From Lachnocurva sp045579705 (GTDB taxonomy: Bacteria; Bacillota; Clostridia; Lachnospirales; Lachnospiraceae), in NCBI GenBank assembly GCA_045579705.1, contig JAZNMP010000011.1:29185-93184 (forward strand): a DNA stretch of 64,000 bases. The letters are read 5' to 3'. Below the pieces are notes generated by a model, which had not been told where the DNA came from, made no database searches, and worked only from the letters and a program-made list of their open reading frames with translations. Each line of letters starts with the position of its first letter. The first letter of the stretch is position 1. Position numbers and translations under genes: made by a program. Below, piece after piece: positions 1-6,795 of the stretch.

Positions 1-485
1 ACTGTAAAATGTGACACTGCCAAGATTTCACCGAGGAACGTATCGATATGATCGATGTCCTGGCAAAAAGGTCTGAAATAATTCAACACATACATCACAC
101 ACAGAGAATTCCTATCCACTCCCAGCATGAAACCGCCTATCAGACGCGCACCTATGTCGTCTCCGCCGACGTCCATAACCACTATGCTGTTCTCATCTTT
201 CAGGTATTCCCTGACTCCACCCACTACAGTCGGAGCATCATAGAACTGCTCTTCATAATGGATTTCCACATCCTTAAACTCTTCGGCATCCTTAAAATCT
301 CTGGAACGAAACAGGGGTTTGGTCATATCCATGTCAAACAGATGGACCTTTTTCCCCGTTTCGCTGTATTTACTTGCGAGTAGTTTTGCGAGATTAAGTG
401 CAATTTCACTTTTTCCGCAACCGGCCTCCCCGATTAATATGAAATTCGTTTTATTCTCCCGAAGAGCGTTTTCGATTAATTGCAT
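1..485 (-). CDS. P-loop NTPase, MinD/ParA-like (partial, 3' end beyond window)
   Basis: About 160 residues are visible and the frame runs off the left edge. The start at 485 is preceded by GGAG with good spacing. A Walker A motif, GEAGCGKS, lies near residue 18. It is followed by FDMDMTKP (about residue 49), which resembles the Walker A'/switch region of SIMIBI ATPases, and by MDVGGDDIG (about residue 102), a Walker B-like segment. These features fit the MinD/ParA/CobQ fold, which couples ATP hydrolysis to partner recruitment or metal and cofactor delivery. The gene lies 58 bp downstream of the EthD-like gene on the same strand and may be co-transcribed with it. The specific role cannot be read from this fragment. 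Confidence 0.7.
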   Translation of the reverse strand, partial: MQLIENALRENKTNFILIGEAGCGKSEIALNLAKLLASKYSETGKKVHLFDMDMTKPLFRSRDFKDAEEFKDVEIHYEEQFYDAPTVVGGVREYLKDENSIVVMDVGGDDIGARLIGGFMLGVDRNSLCVMYVLNYFRPFCQDIDHIDTFLGEILAVSHFT

Positions 486-543
486 TATCTAATCTCCATC
501 TTTAAAAAATCTATCTCCAATCGACGGCTTGCCTCACCCTCGT

Positions 544-1395
544 TTATCTAAGAGTGATATATCCACCGAAGTTTCTCAGGTTATCTGATGTACATCTATC
601 GCCCAGGAATACTGATGCGATATTATGCTGTGGCTTCAAGAATGGGAATTCATCCTGCTGTGCCCATTCAGGCTTCTTCAAATAAGTCTTTGAAAGGTTT
701 ACACAGAGGTCATACCATTCTTCCGGACCATCGAACCAAACTTCAACAACACGGTCAAAAGCAGCTTCTGGTGCACCGTAATTTACCATTACCTTGCTGG
801 ATACTAGACGGTTAACACGAACAGAGTTTGTAAAGAATGGAACGATTTCTTCATGGAACCATCTCTCACCTTCATCCTTTGAACAATTCTCTGGATACTG
901 AATGAGGAACTGCCAACGGAAGTTAGGTCCATCTTCTAGAGTTCTGCTTTCACCCTTGAAATCTTCTTCCCAGTTGATAGGCACAAATGAAAAGATAAAT
1001 GGAGGGAATTCTCCACCACCTACTGCACGACCTGCATCACCAGTCTCAGCATTTTCATGAACTGTTGCGCTATCAACATCAGGAATACATCCCTGCCAAC
1101 GAAGTACATCCATAGGCATATATTCATTGAAGATGTTGTGAGCCATCTCTGGCAGATGCTCGTTTACAAGCCAATAATGCTCTGTAAGCTGCATTTCTCT
1201 AGCACCAAATCTTTTTCCTTCTGGAGGAGTTGGATAAGCCTGATAAAATGCGTATTTAGTTATGTAAGGCTGTAATTTACTGATACTTTCTGGAACGTGG
1301 TGTTTATATAACCAGTTTTCGAGTTTAGGTCTGTACTCTTCTTTAGCAAGACCCACATAGATTAGACTTCTCATAATTTTAAAATCATAAGACAT
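544..1395 (-). CDS. EthD-like tandem ferredoxin-fold (dimeric alpha/beta barrel) protein
   Basis: 283 aa, start supported by GGAG 7 nt upstream. Two similar halves are visible. The N-terminal half (about 8-110) carries RSLIYVGLA...LENWLYKHHVPE. The second (about 155-245) carries RWQFLIQYPENCS...WFHEEIVPFF. Each has the beta-strand, helix and HxxxHxP/HEEIVP layout of EthD-type dimeric alpha/beta-barrel domains, so one chain may form a complete barrel. EthD-like proteins act on or bind small hydrophobic or aromatic compounds, but no catalytic signature is recognised here. The gene is divergent from the LVIVD gene across a 223-bp region with two palindromes, suggesting shared regulation. Family assignment is by pattern only. 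Confidence 0.5.
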   Translation of the reverse strand: MSYDFKIMRSLIYVGLAKEEYRPKLENWLYKHHVPESISKLQPYITKYAFYQAYPTPPEGKRFGAREMQLTEHYWLVNEHLPEMAHNIFNEYMPMDVLRWQGCIPDVDSATVHENAETGDAGRAVGGGEFPPFIFSFVPINWEEDFKGESRTLEDGPNFRWQFLIQYPENCSKDEGERWFHEEIVPFFTNSVRVNRLVSSKVMVNYGAPEAAFDRVVEVWFDGPEEWYDLCVNLSKTYLKKPEWAQQDEFPFLKPQHNIASVFLGDRCTSDNLRNFGGYITLR

Positions 1396-1418
1396 AATAA
1401 AACCTCCCTTTATCGAAC

Positions 1419-1495
1419 GTTAGGACATCCTAACCAATTCTATAAGTCAAGTGTACTAATAATTTGTGCACTTTTACCGCAGTTAGAATTCTAAC
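1419..1495. promoter_or_regulatory. Paired palindromic operator-like sites between divergent genes
   Basis: Two perfect palindromes with the same arms, GTTAG...CTAAC, lie at 1419-1434 (GTTAGGACATCCTAAC) and 1482-1495 (GTTAGAATTCTAAC). Their starts are 63 bp apart, about six helical turns, so both sites face the same side of the DNA. Between them is a looser inverted repeat, AAGTGTAC...GTGCACTT (about 1449-1474). The position between the EthD-like and LVIVD genes makes a dimeric regulator site likely. The nearby LysR protein is one candidate binder, but this is unproven. Confidence 0.55.
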
Positions 1496-1547
1496 AAATG
1501 CTGCTCTGAGAAAAAAATATCAATATTTGAAGGTTTTCATAACAAAT

Positions 1548-1575
1548 TTGATATTGGATTTTTTCTACATATAGG
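1548..1575 (+). promoter_or_regulatory. Candidate sigma-A promoter of the LVIVD gene
   Basis: TTGATA (1548-1553), a 16-bp spacer, then TATAGG (1570-1575), about 43 bp before the LVIVD start codon. It is a moderate match to consensus, and other AT-rich hexamers nearby make the assignment tentative. Confidence 0.35.
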
Positions 1576-1618
1576 TATTAGACTTTAGACGAAAATTAAA
1601 TATATGGAGGTTTATAAA

Positions 1619-2992
1619 ATGAGCGAAAAGTTCTATGCAAAAAGCCCAGGCAACGAAGGCTATATCAAAAACATGGAAGTCGTTGCTTATCACGATGCAG
1701 ACAATCACTATCTATTTCAGTCTCAGCTTTATAAAACATCCGATGGAAAGTACTACCTTTATGGTGGATGTTTCTTCGGATATGGCGTAGAAATCATAGA
1801 TGTAACTGATCCAGCAAATCCTAGACATGTCCAGTACATGCCAGTTATGGATCCTGAACAGTATCCTTACATGTCTACTCCAAAGGTTCAGATTGCAGAT
1901 GATTTGATGATTGTTTCAAACGGTAACTGTCTAGAATTCCTTCATGGTCCAGCTCCAGAGAAATACACTCCTGCACCAGGCGGTGTAACTATTTATTCTT
2001 TGAAAGAAGATCCAGAACATCCAAAGAAACTCTCTTTCTGGGCTACAGGCGATGAAGGAAATCCAGGTGCCGGTGTTCACCGTTTCACTTATAATGGCGG
2101 CAAATACCTTCACCTCTCAGCTACTGCCGTAGGATTCAAGGATTACATCTATCGAATCGTAGATATTTCCGATCCTACAAATCCTCACGAAGTTGGTCGT
2201 TGGTGGAATCCTGGTCAGTTCTATGGAAACCAGACTAAAGCCACACGTGAGAAGAACTGGGAAGGCTGGCAGGGATATAACACATACCCTGGCTTCGTAC
2301 ACTTCCCATACGTCGATGGTGATACAGCTTATCTAAGTTGTGCAGGTGGCGGATTTAAGATCCTCGATGTTTCTAATCCAGAATGGCCACAGGTTATCGG
2401 CGAAGCAAAGATGACACCACCTTTTGCTACTAAATTCGGTGGTGCATTATGTCACACATTCATGCCTATCCATGGCACAAAATACGCTATCGGTATGCAG
2501 GAAGGTGAACGTCAGTGGACATATAACAAGAAAGATTTCGACAAATTCGGTGTGCAGGCTATGTGCGGTATCGAGATGTTTGATATTTCAAACCCAGAAG
2601 ATCCAGTTCTTATTTCTGTATTCCCATATCCAGAGATTCCAGAAAACTGGCCTTATAAGAATTTCAACGATTTAGGATACGGTTATCCTACTTCTTTCGG
2701 TCCACACAACCTTCACGAGCCGATGACAAACAAGCCTTGGCTTGAAGACAGAAGTGACCGAGCTTATGACTGCTATTTCCATGCAGGTTTACGCGTATAC
2801 GATATTTCAGATCCTTATGTACCAAAGGAAATCGCATACTTTATTCCACCAAACCCAGAGAAACTCTGCTTTGATGTAAAGATGCCAAACAAACCACTCG
2901 GTACAGCAGAAGACCTCGTAGTCGACGACAGAGGTTACATCTACTTAAACGCTATGCATGATGGTGTTTACATCCTAAAATGCTTAGTTTAA
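1619..2992 (+). CDS. LVIVD-repeat beta-propeller protein
   Basis: 457 aa. The ATG at 1619 is chosen because GGAGG lies 8 nt before it; the ATG at 1604 is part of that ribosome site region and has none. At least five LVIVD-type blades are visible: EIIDVTDPANPRHV (about 60), YRIVDISDPTNPHEVG (about 180), FKILDVSNPEWPQVIG (about 245), EMFDISNPEDPVLIS (about 320) and LRVYDISDPYVPKEIA (about 395). There is no signal peptide, so the protein is probably cytoplasmic. LVIVD repeats form a propeller and usually mediate binding or, rarely, enzymatic function. The gene faces the EthD-like gene and is followed by a terminator and a LysR gene, so the three probably form one small metabolic locus of unknown substrate. 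Confidence 0.75.
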   Translation: MSEKFYAKSPGNEGYIKNMEVVAYHDADNHYLFQSQLYKTSDGKYYLYGGCFFGYGVEIIDVTDPANPRHVQYMPVMDPEQYPYMSTPKVQIADDLMIVSNGNCLEFLHGPAPEKYTPAPGGVTIYSLKEDPEHPKKLSFWATGDEGNPGAGVHRFTYNGGKYLHLSATAVGFKDYIYRIVDISDPTNPHEVGRWWNPGQFYGNQTKATREKNWEGWQGYNTYPGFVHFPYVDGDTAYLSCAGGGFKILDVSNPEWPQVIGEAKMTPPFATKFGGALCHTFMPIHGTKYAIGMQEGERQWTYNKKDFDKFGVQAMCGIEMFDISNPEDPVLISVFPYPEIPENWPYKNFNDLGYGYPTSFGPHNLHEPMTNKPWLEDRSDRAYDCYFHAGLRVYDISDPYVPKEIAYFIPPNPEKLCFDVKMPNKPLGTAEDLVVDDRGYIYLNAMHDGVYILKCLV

Positions 2993-3069
2993 ATACTGAT
3001 ATTTGACATCTAGTTAAACTTAATTCAAACAAGCTACTACTAACAATCTTTAAATAACTAATAAAAAAA

Positions 3070-3103
3070 TGGCAACCGTCCACGTGACAGTTGTCATTTT
3101 TTT
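3070..3103 (+). terminator. Rho-independent terminator after the LVIVD gene
   Basis: The 11-bp stem TGGCAACCGTC/GACAGTTGTCA (one G-U-type and one C-A step) closes a 5-nt loop and is followed by seven Ts. The stem overlaps the promoter elements of the next gene (3084-3111). Confidence 0.75.
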
Positions 3104-3111
3104 GTTATAAT
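3084..3111 (+). promoter_or_regulatory. Promoter of the LysR gene, apparently leaderless
   Basis: GTGACA (3084-3089), a 16-bp spacer and a perfect TATAAT (3106-3111). The start codon ATG is at 3119, only 7 nt after the -10 box, and no Shine-Dalgarno sequence is present. Transcription would start at or within 1-2 nt of the A of ATG. Confidence 0.6.
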
Positions 3112-3118
3112 AGCGTTT

Positions 3119-3988
3119 ATGAATGATAAACAGATAGAATGTTTTCTTGAGACAGGCAAACACTTAAGCTTTACAAAAGCTGCACAGAATCTATATCTGC
3201 CGCAGCCAGCTGTAAGCCGCTATATTTCTGCGCTGGAGCAGGAATTGGGTGTTCCTCTCTTCATCAGAGAGAATAGCCGGCATATTGAGTTATCACCAGA
3301 AGGAACTATGTATTTCAACATGTTCCAGCGATTCAAATCAGAACTTTATAACATCAGAAGGACTCTTTCGAGTTCTACTTCTATCCTCCGACTTGGATAC
3401 AACATCGGATGGGATGTTTCCACTTTCCTGCCAAATGCTATTAGAGAATGCCTCAAAGAACAACCAGATTTAAAAATTTCATTTGAGTGTCTAAGTTTCC
3501 GCGACTTGGTACAATCTATAAACGACAAACATTTGGATGCCATCATCACAACTGACAACTACGTAGAAGGGAAGACAGATTACGTCAGAAACAAATTTAC
3601 ATCCATTTCCAGAAATGTCGTTTTCTCGGAATTCCTACCAGGTTACGAAAACATCAAAACTCCAGCAGACCTAGAGCCATACACGTTCTACATGATTGAT
3701 GATCCAAAAGTCGGTGCTCTCTGCCAGGACATCGAAATCCTGTTTAGGCCTTTTGGTTTCATACCTAAATTTCAAGCTGTTACAAATATCAACTCAGTTT
3801 TTGCTGCCATCGAAAACGGAGTCGGAGTCGCCATCCTCGACGAATGGTACCAGGGTATAAAGCGTTCCTACATGCATAGCATCAAACTCGACGACACCCT
3901 GCCTATCTCCCTCGTATGGCACAGAAGCACACTCTCTCCTTCACTGGATTTGCTAAAGAGAAAGATATGTGAGGAATTCGAGAAATAG
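3119..3988 (+). CDS. LysR-family transcriptional regulator
   Basis: 289 aa, typical length for the family. The N-terminal winged helix (residues 1-60) shows the standard pattern, with FTKAAQNLYLPQPAVSRYI as the helix-turn-helix and LGVPLF in the wing. The remainder (about 88-289) has the two-lobed effector-binding layout, including LRLGYNIGWD and GVGVAILDEWY near the end. It lies directly downstream of the LVIVD gene but has its own promoter. It probably controls the LVIVD/EthD-like pair, whose intergenic region contains paired palindromes. The transcript seems to lack a leader and ribosome site. Confidence 0.9.
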   Translation: MNDKQIECFLETGKHLSFTKAAQNLYLPQPAVSRYISALEQELGVPLFIRENSRHIELSPEGTMYFNMFQRFKSELYNIRRTLSSSTSILRLGYNIGWDVSTFLPNAIRECLKEQPDLKISFECLSFRDLVQSINDKHLDAIITTDNYVEGKTDYVRNKFTSISRNVVFSEFLPGYENIKTPADLEPYTFYMIDDPKVGALCQDIEILFRPFGFIPKFQAVTNINSVFAAIENGVGVAILDEWYQGIKRSYMHSIKLDDTLPISLVWHRSTLSPSLDLLKRKICEEFEK

Positions 3989-4120
3989 CACCTGTCAGTG
4001 ATTCAAGCTTGATATGAGCGTTGCAATTTATAATTTTGCTTGTATTAGCGCCGATCAGCGATTCAAGCTTGAGGTAAGCTGTAATCTAAAATTTTGCAAT
4101 GAATAGCGCCTGTCAGCGGT
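3986..4120. repeat. Three imperfect ~59-bp direct repeats
   Basis: Units begin at 3986, 4046 and 4104 with TAGCRCC...TCAGYG; units 1 and 2 continue ATTCAAGCTTGA and AATTTTGC. The first unit starts on the LysR stop codon. The third turns into the left arm of a long hairpin (4106-4180). Confidence 0.6.
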
Positions 4121-4190
4121 TTGAAACATAGTTTTTGTTTCTAGAAACGAAACAAAAACCATGTTTCACCGGCCAGGCGCTTATTATTTT
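4106..4190. terminator. Long hairpin, probable terminator of the LysR gene
   Basis: Outer arms GCGCCTG (4106-4112) and CAGGCGC (4174-4180) plus an inner near-perfect 18-bp stem, AAACATAGTTTTTGTTTC with GAAACAAAAACCATGTTT, around a short TAGAAAC loop. It is followed by TTATTATTTT. The size exceeds an ordinary terminator. Confidence 0.5.
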
Positions 4191-4508
4191 GCATAAATAT
4201 CAAATCACACTCTTACAAGCTCGCTACTGGGGCCTCACATACGAAGTTTAGTACGTTAATCGTAGTTTTGCCGTAGGTTTCACTCTCCCGCCAATCAAGT
4301 CAGCTCCGCAAACTACGAAATATTCCACTTAAATCGTCAATTTTTCGTATGTCATAGTTTCAACACTTTTTCAAATCATGTGAAACTCATCATTTCCCCT
4401 ATTTCACATGACTTCTCGCGCCCAACCCTCCCCATAAGCCAAATTAGATCAATCAAGTGTGGCTGCGCCGCAAAGGGCATTTTCTGTATTTCTCTCCAAA
4501 TCCCCCCA
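4191..4508. other. Non-coding stretch, no recognisable gene
   Basis: No frame with a ribosome site or recognisable protein is seen on either strand. Short scattered repeats of TACGAA/TTCGTA type and a CATGTGAAA/TTTCACATG inverted pair (about 4377-4410) occur, without clear meaning. Confidence 0.4.
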
Positions 4509-4799
4509 GAAACACAGACTTTTCAGCGCCAAATTGCTTGCTCCAATGTCTAAAGTCTGTGTTTCACTTCTTGCTTCTTCAAAAACACAGACTTTAGTGC
4601 AAACTAAAGACGTGCAACCGCGTGAATCTCTGTATTTTATATCTTTCTTTTCCAAAAACACAGACTTTATATCAAATTTAGATCGAGTAAGTAACTGGAT
4701 CTCTGTGTTTTCAAACTCGAAATACAAAAAACACAGAAAACATCCTCTTCACCCCTAAAATTCATACCAACAACTCTGTGTTTCCAAGCCAGAATTGAG
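4509..4799. repeat. Tandem ~73-bp units with internal inverted 9-mers
   Basis: Four units start near 4509, 4581, 4654 and 4726. Each opens with AAACACAGA and carries its reverse complement, TCTGTGTTT, 42-48 bp later (near 4555, 4629 as a variant, 4702 and 4775). A fifth inverted half, TTTCTGTATTT, lies at about 4481. The DNA between the 9-mers differs from unit to unit. No protein-coding frame explains the pattern. The array is on the host side of attL. Confidence 0.65.
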
Positions 4800-4809
4800 A
4801 AAAACAGAT

Positions 4810-4839
4810 AAAAAAAAGCAAACACCAAAGTGTTTGCTT
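4810..4839 (-). terminator. Host terminator of the tRNA operon, stranded left of the prophage
   Basis: Perfect 10-bp stem AAGCAAACAC/GTGTTTGCTT with a 4-nt loop, followed on the minus strand by eight Ts. It lies 18 bp past the tRNA-Lys 3' remnant, where the tRNA operon would have ended before phage insertion. Confidence 0.75.
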
Positions 4840-4856
4840 GAATCATCATCTGAGAA

Positions 4857-4902
4857 TGAGACATGGGGGATTCGAACCCCCGACAACCTGATTAAAAGTC
4901 AG
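4857..4902. repeat. attL core: 3' half of tRNA-Lys
   Basis: This 46-bp stretch runs from the tRNA discriminator base to the anticodon stem and is identical to 51543-51588. Beyond 4902 the sequence leaves the tRNA. It is the original host 3' end, displaced when the phage supplied a replacement half. Confidence 0.95.
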
Positions 4903-4939
4903 AGACTGTTAATAGCGTTTTCAACGCTTTCCACAATCT

Positions 4940-4960
4940 GTCGCGCACGCAGTCGCACAT
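4940..4960 (+). promoter_or_regulatory. Candidate integrase arm-type sites, left end
   Basis: GTCGCGCAC (4940-4948) and GTCGCACAT (4952-4960) are direct repeats 12 bp apart. The same motif pair, in the same orientation and with the same 12-bp spacing, occurs next to the other attachment site (51413-51433). Confidence 0.55.
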
Positions 4961-5325
4961 CACCACTGTTTTCTTCTTTCCTTATCTTTCCACAGAGTCG
5001 ATATCATAAGAGACCATCTATCATCATTCAAATCTGCAGTACAATCTGGTGATGCACTCACTGAAACTTCCATTCCTGGCCAGCTATCATGTTTTGATTC
5101 TAACACTGATACTCCTGCTTTTGCAACTTCCGGTGGCACTTCATAAATAAAAACGCAATATCGATATCCGAGGTACGGAACATGGTCCCAAATATCATAA
5201 GTCGACTCATGAATATCATAACTATCAAACAACTCGTGTACAAGCTGATCTAGTTCTTTCACTTCGTCTGGAAAGTTTGGCTTCACAAAATCGAACAGAC
5301 TCATTTGCCCTTCCATCTGCTTCAT
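4960..5325 (-). CDS. Small phage protein with N-terminal clamp-like motif
   Basis: 121 aa, ribosome site AAGAAGGTG before the ATG. The N-terminus reads GQMSLFDF, which fits the QxSLF pattern by which proteins bind the DNA polymerase sliding clamp. The rest (for example HVPYLGYRYCVFIYEVPP) is not recognised. It is the last gene before attL, and its stop codon abuts the candidate integrase arm sites. Function unknown. Confidence 0.6.
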   Translation of the reverse strand: MKQMEGQMSLFDFVKPNFPDEVKELDQLVHELFDSYDIHESTYDIWDHVPYLGYRYCVFIYEVPPEVAKAGVSVLESKHDSWPGMEVSVSASPDCTADLNDDRWSLMISTLWKDKERRKQW

Positions 5326-5338
5326 ACAAACACCTTCT

Positions 5339-5782
5339 TTACGCAGGTTCTTTCAATTCAAGCCAAAAACCATTTCCAAATTTATCACAGTAAAACCACT
5401 TGTAATCTTCGCACATTTTCAAAGCCGATTCTGCATCCTCAAATTCCTTCAGGATCATCTGCACATTTGTCTTTCGATTCGTTCCAACAACTTTCCATTT
5501 CTTATTACTCGAGATTCTTTTTCTCACGTTACGCTTTCTTCTATTTGTTCTATCATAAGTCTTCTGACTAAGTTCATAGTCGTGAAGCAGCTTTCTATCA
5601 TATTCGTCCAAGTATGCCATTGCTTCGGTATGAAATCTGAACACTTTTTCTTCGTCCTTATCCAGCGTTACAAAGAACTCAATCCGTCTTGCTTCATTCG
5701 TTCTATACCAAATTGTATAACCTCTGTATCTAGCAAATACATGCATACTTATTCTCTCTAATTTTCCTTCTCTGTACTCCAT
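5339..5782 (-). CDS. Two-domain orphan protein, fused paralogue of the next two genes
   Basis: 147 aa, ribosome site AGAGGTG. The N-terminal half (about 13-70: RYRGYTIWY...FHTEAMAYLDEY) matches the 55-aa protein at 5962-6129 (SYRGNVIWY...YVDAMDYIDSL). The C-terminal half (about 95-147: WKVVGTNRKT...EFEDAESALKMCEDY) matches the 54-aa protein at 5796-5960 (FRVIGINKRT...EFDTEEKAEKECEEW). It therefore looks like a fusion of two small domains that also exist separately beside it. The fold is probably beta-beta-alpha. Function unknown. Confidence 0.65.
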   Translation of the reverse strand: MEYREGKLERISMHVFARYRGYTIWYRTNEARRIEFFVTLDKDEEKVFRFHTEAMAYLDEYDRKLLHDYELSQKTYDRTNRRKRNVRKRISSNKKWKVVGTNRKTNVQMILKEFEDAESALKMCEDYKWFYCDKFGNGFWLELKEPA

Positions 5783-5795
5783 AAAACACCTCTTT

Positions 5796-5960
5796 CTAAT
5801 GTTCGCTAATTTCTATTATTCCCATCCAGTAGTCGATTCCGTTTTCAGAATAGGACCATCCCCATTCCTCACACTCTTTCTCAGCCTTTTCTTCTGTATC
5901 AAATTCGTCAATCATTATTGATGCCCTGGTTCTCTTGTTAATTCCAATTACTCTAAACAT
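5796..5960 (-). CDS. 54-aa orphan protein (C-terminal half paralogue)
   Basis: Starts MFRVIGINKRTRAS at 5960 and ends at a TAG at 5796. It is homologous by eye to the last 50 residues of the 147-aa protein downstream. Its start lies 2 bp before the stop of the 55-aa partner gene, so the two are translationally coupled. Function unknown. Confidence 0.6.
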   Translation of the reverse strand: MFRVIGINKRTRASIMIDEFDTEEKAEKECEEWGWSYSENGIDYWMGIIEISEH

Positions 5961-5961
5961 T

Positions 5962-6129
5962 TCACTCGACCCCTTCCTTTAACAAAGAATCAATATAATC
6001 CATTGCATCTACATACATCCTAAAATGTACATCCGTTCCGTCTCCTGCAGCCACTGAAAAATACAGTTCGCCGTTTTCAAACGATTCGTACCATATAACA
6101 TTGCCTCGATAACTCATGAATTTCTTCAT
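5962..6129 (-). CDS. 55-aa orphan protein (N-terminal half paralogue)
   Basis: The ATG at 6129 is chosen for GAGGAG 7 nt upstream; upstream in-frame ATGs lack a site. It contains SYRGNVIWY and DAMDYIDSL, shared with the N-terminal half of the 147-aa protein at 5339-5782. Its start lies 5 bp before the stop of the preceding gene. Function unknown. Confidence 0.6.
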   Translation of the reverse strand: MKKFMSYRGNVIWYESFENGELYFSVAAGDGTDVHFRMYVDAMDYIDSLLKEGVE

Positions 6130-6133
6130 ATCA

Positions 6134-6409
6134 TCACTCCTCAATAATCTCATATCTATATGATGTTCCTCTTCTGTAATCATCGAACACAATAACTTCA
6201 TTGTCCTTCAGAATATACGGTGTCCAAATGTTTGGCTGAGGTCCGTTCGTTGCGTTCATATACGTACTTGAATATTCCAGTGGATCCTCCGCATCCATAA
6301 AATCCTCTGACACAATTTGAATCTTCGTAAACTTAGTACAAGTTGCCTGGCCTTCTTCCTCGTCGGTCATGTAATAAATACTGCCATACTCATTTCTCAA
6401 TTTCTTCAT
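6134..6409 (-). CDS. Hypothetical phage protein, 91 aa
   Basis: Ribosome site AAGGGAG. The acidic C-terminal region (NEVIVFDDYRRGTSYRYEIIEE) suggests a small beta-rich protein. It follows a structured leader (6434-6505) containing AAGCAGAAAC, a motif shared with other prophage leaders. No family recognised. Confidence 0.5.
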   Translation of the reverse strand: MKKLRNEYGSIYYMTDEEEGQATCTKFTKIQIVSEDFMDAEDPLEYSSTYMNATNGPQPNIWTPYILKDNEVIVFDDYRRGTSYRYEIIEE

Positions 6410-6433
6410 TGCATGTCTCCCTTCTCAATCTCA

Positions 6434-6505
6434 GTTTCTGCTTGTTTTTCCTATCTTGGTATGTTAACCTCTTAGAGGTAGGCAGCACCGATAGGTAGCA
6501 CTGCC
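6434..6505 (-). promoter_or_regulatory. Structured leader with conserved AAGCAGAAAC motif (copy a)
   Basis: On the minus strand a hairpin with arms GGCAGTGC and GTGCTGCC and loop ACCTATCG is followed downstream by AAGCAGAAAC (6434-6443) and then the ribosome site. The motif recurs at 7942, 8695 and 48420, and imperfectly at 41637. Confidence 0.45.
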
Positions 6506-6522
6506 ATTTTGTTTTTGGTTTC

Positions 6523-6548
6523 GGACTAGCTTCGGCTAGTCCTTTTTT
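6523..6548 (+). terminator. Plus-strand rho-independent terminator with no plus-strand gene
   Basis: Perfect 8-bp stem GGACTAGC/GCTAGTCC with a TTCG tetraloop, followed by six Ts, oriented rightward. No coding gene on the plus strand precedes it. A short plus-strand RNA from about 6430-6540 could end here. The same hairpin contains the stop codon of the 37-aa minus-strand gene. Confidence 0.6.
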
Positions 6549-6649
6549 GTTATATAACTAATACATTCAACTATCTCTTCCGCTTTAAAACCCTTGCTCT
6601 TGAGCCAGTCAATTAGTCGGCTGATTAGTATTTTCAATTTGACTCTCAT
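6536..6649 (-). CDS. 37-aa basic helical peptide
   Basis: Starts MRVKLKILISRLIDWL at 6649 after a good site (GGAGGTAGAAAGGT). It is the first gene after promoter copy 6703-6737. The amphipathic basic helix could be a DNA-binding or membrane-active peptide. Function unknown. Confidence 0.45.
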   Translation of the reverse strand: MRVKLKILISRLIDWLKSKGFKAEEIVECISYITKKD

Positions 6650-6702
6650 ACCTTTCTACCTCCTATCTAGGGAATTAAGATAAATCTTTTATTTATCTTA
6701 TC

Positions 6703-6737
6703 TATATACTAGCATAGATATCATAGGATAGCAAGTG
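6703..6737 (-). promoter_or_regulatory. Repeated phage promoter module, copy 1
   Basis: On the minus strand TTGCTA, 17 bp, TAGTAT preceded by TGC (extended -10). The spacer holds direct CTATG repeats. The ~31-bp block is identical to the copies at 9114-9145 and 10308-10342. Confidence 0.65.
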
Positions 6738-6754
6738 TTTTTTGATTTTTTACA

Positions 6755-6785
6755 TAAAAAAACCTGGAATTTTACTCCCAGGTTT
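6755..6785 (-). terminator. Terminator after the RHH gene
   Basis: AAACCTGG/CCAGGTTT stem with a 10-nt loop, followed by a T run on the minus strand. It starts 11 bp past the stop of the gene at 6796-6957. Confidence 0.75.
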
Positions 6786-6795
6786 ATACTTCATT

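Noticed and set aside
4459..4758. Overlapping open frames on both strands in the 73-bp array
   Set aside because: They arise from the repeated AAACACAGA/TCTGTGTTT units, have no ribosome site and no protein-like composition.
4509..4799. CRISPR array
   Set aside because: Repeats are only 9-12 bp, alternate in orientation, and no cas genes occur.
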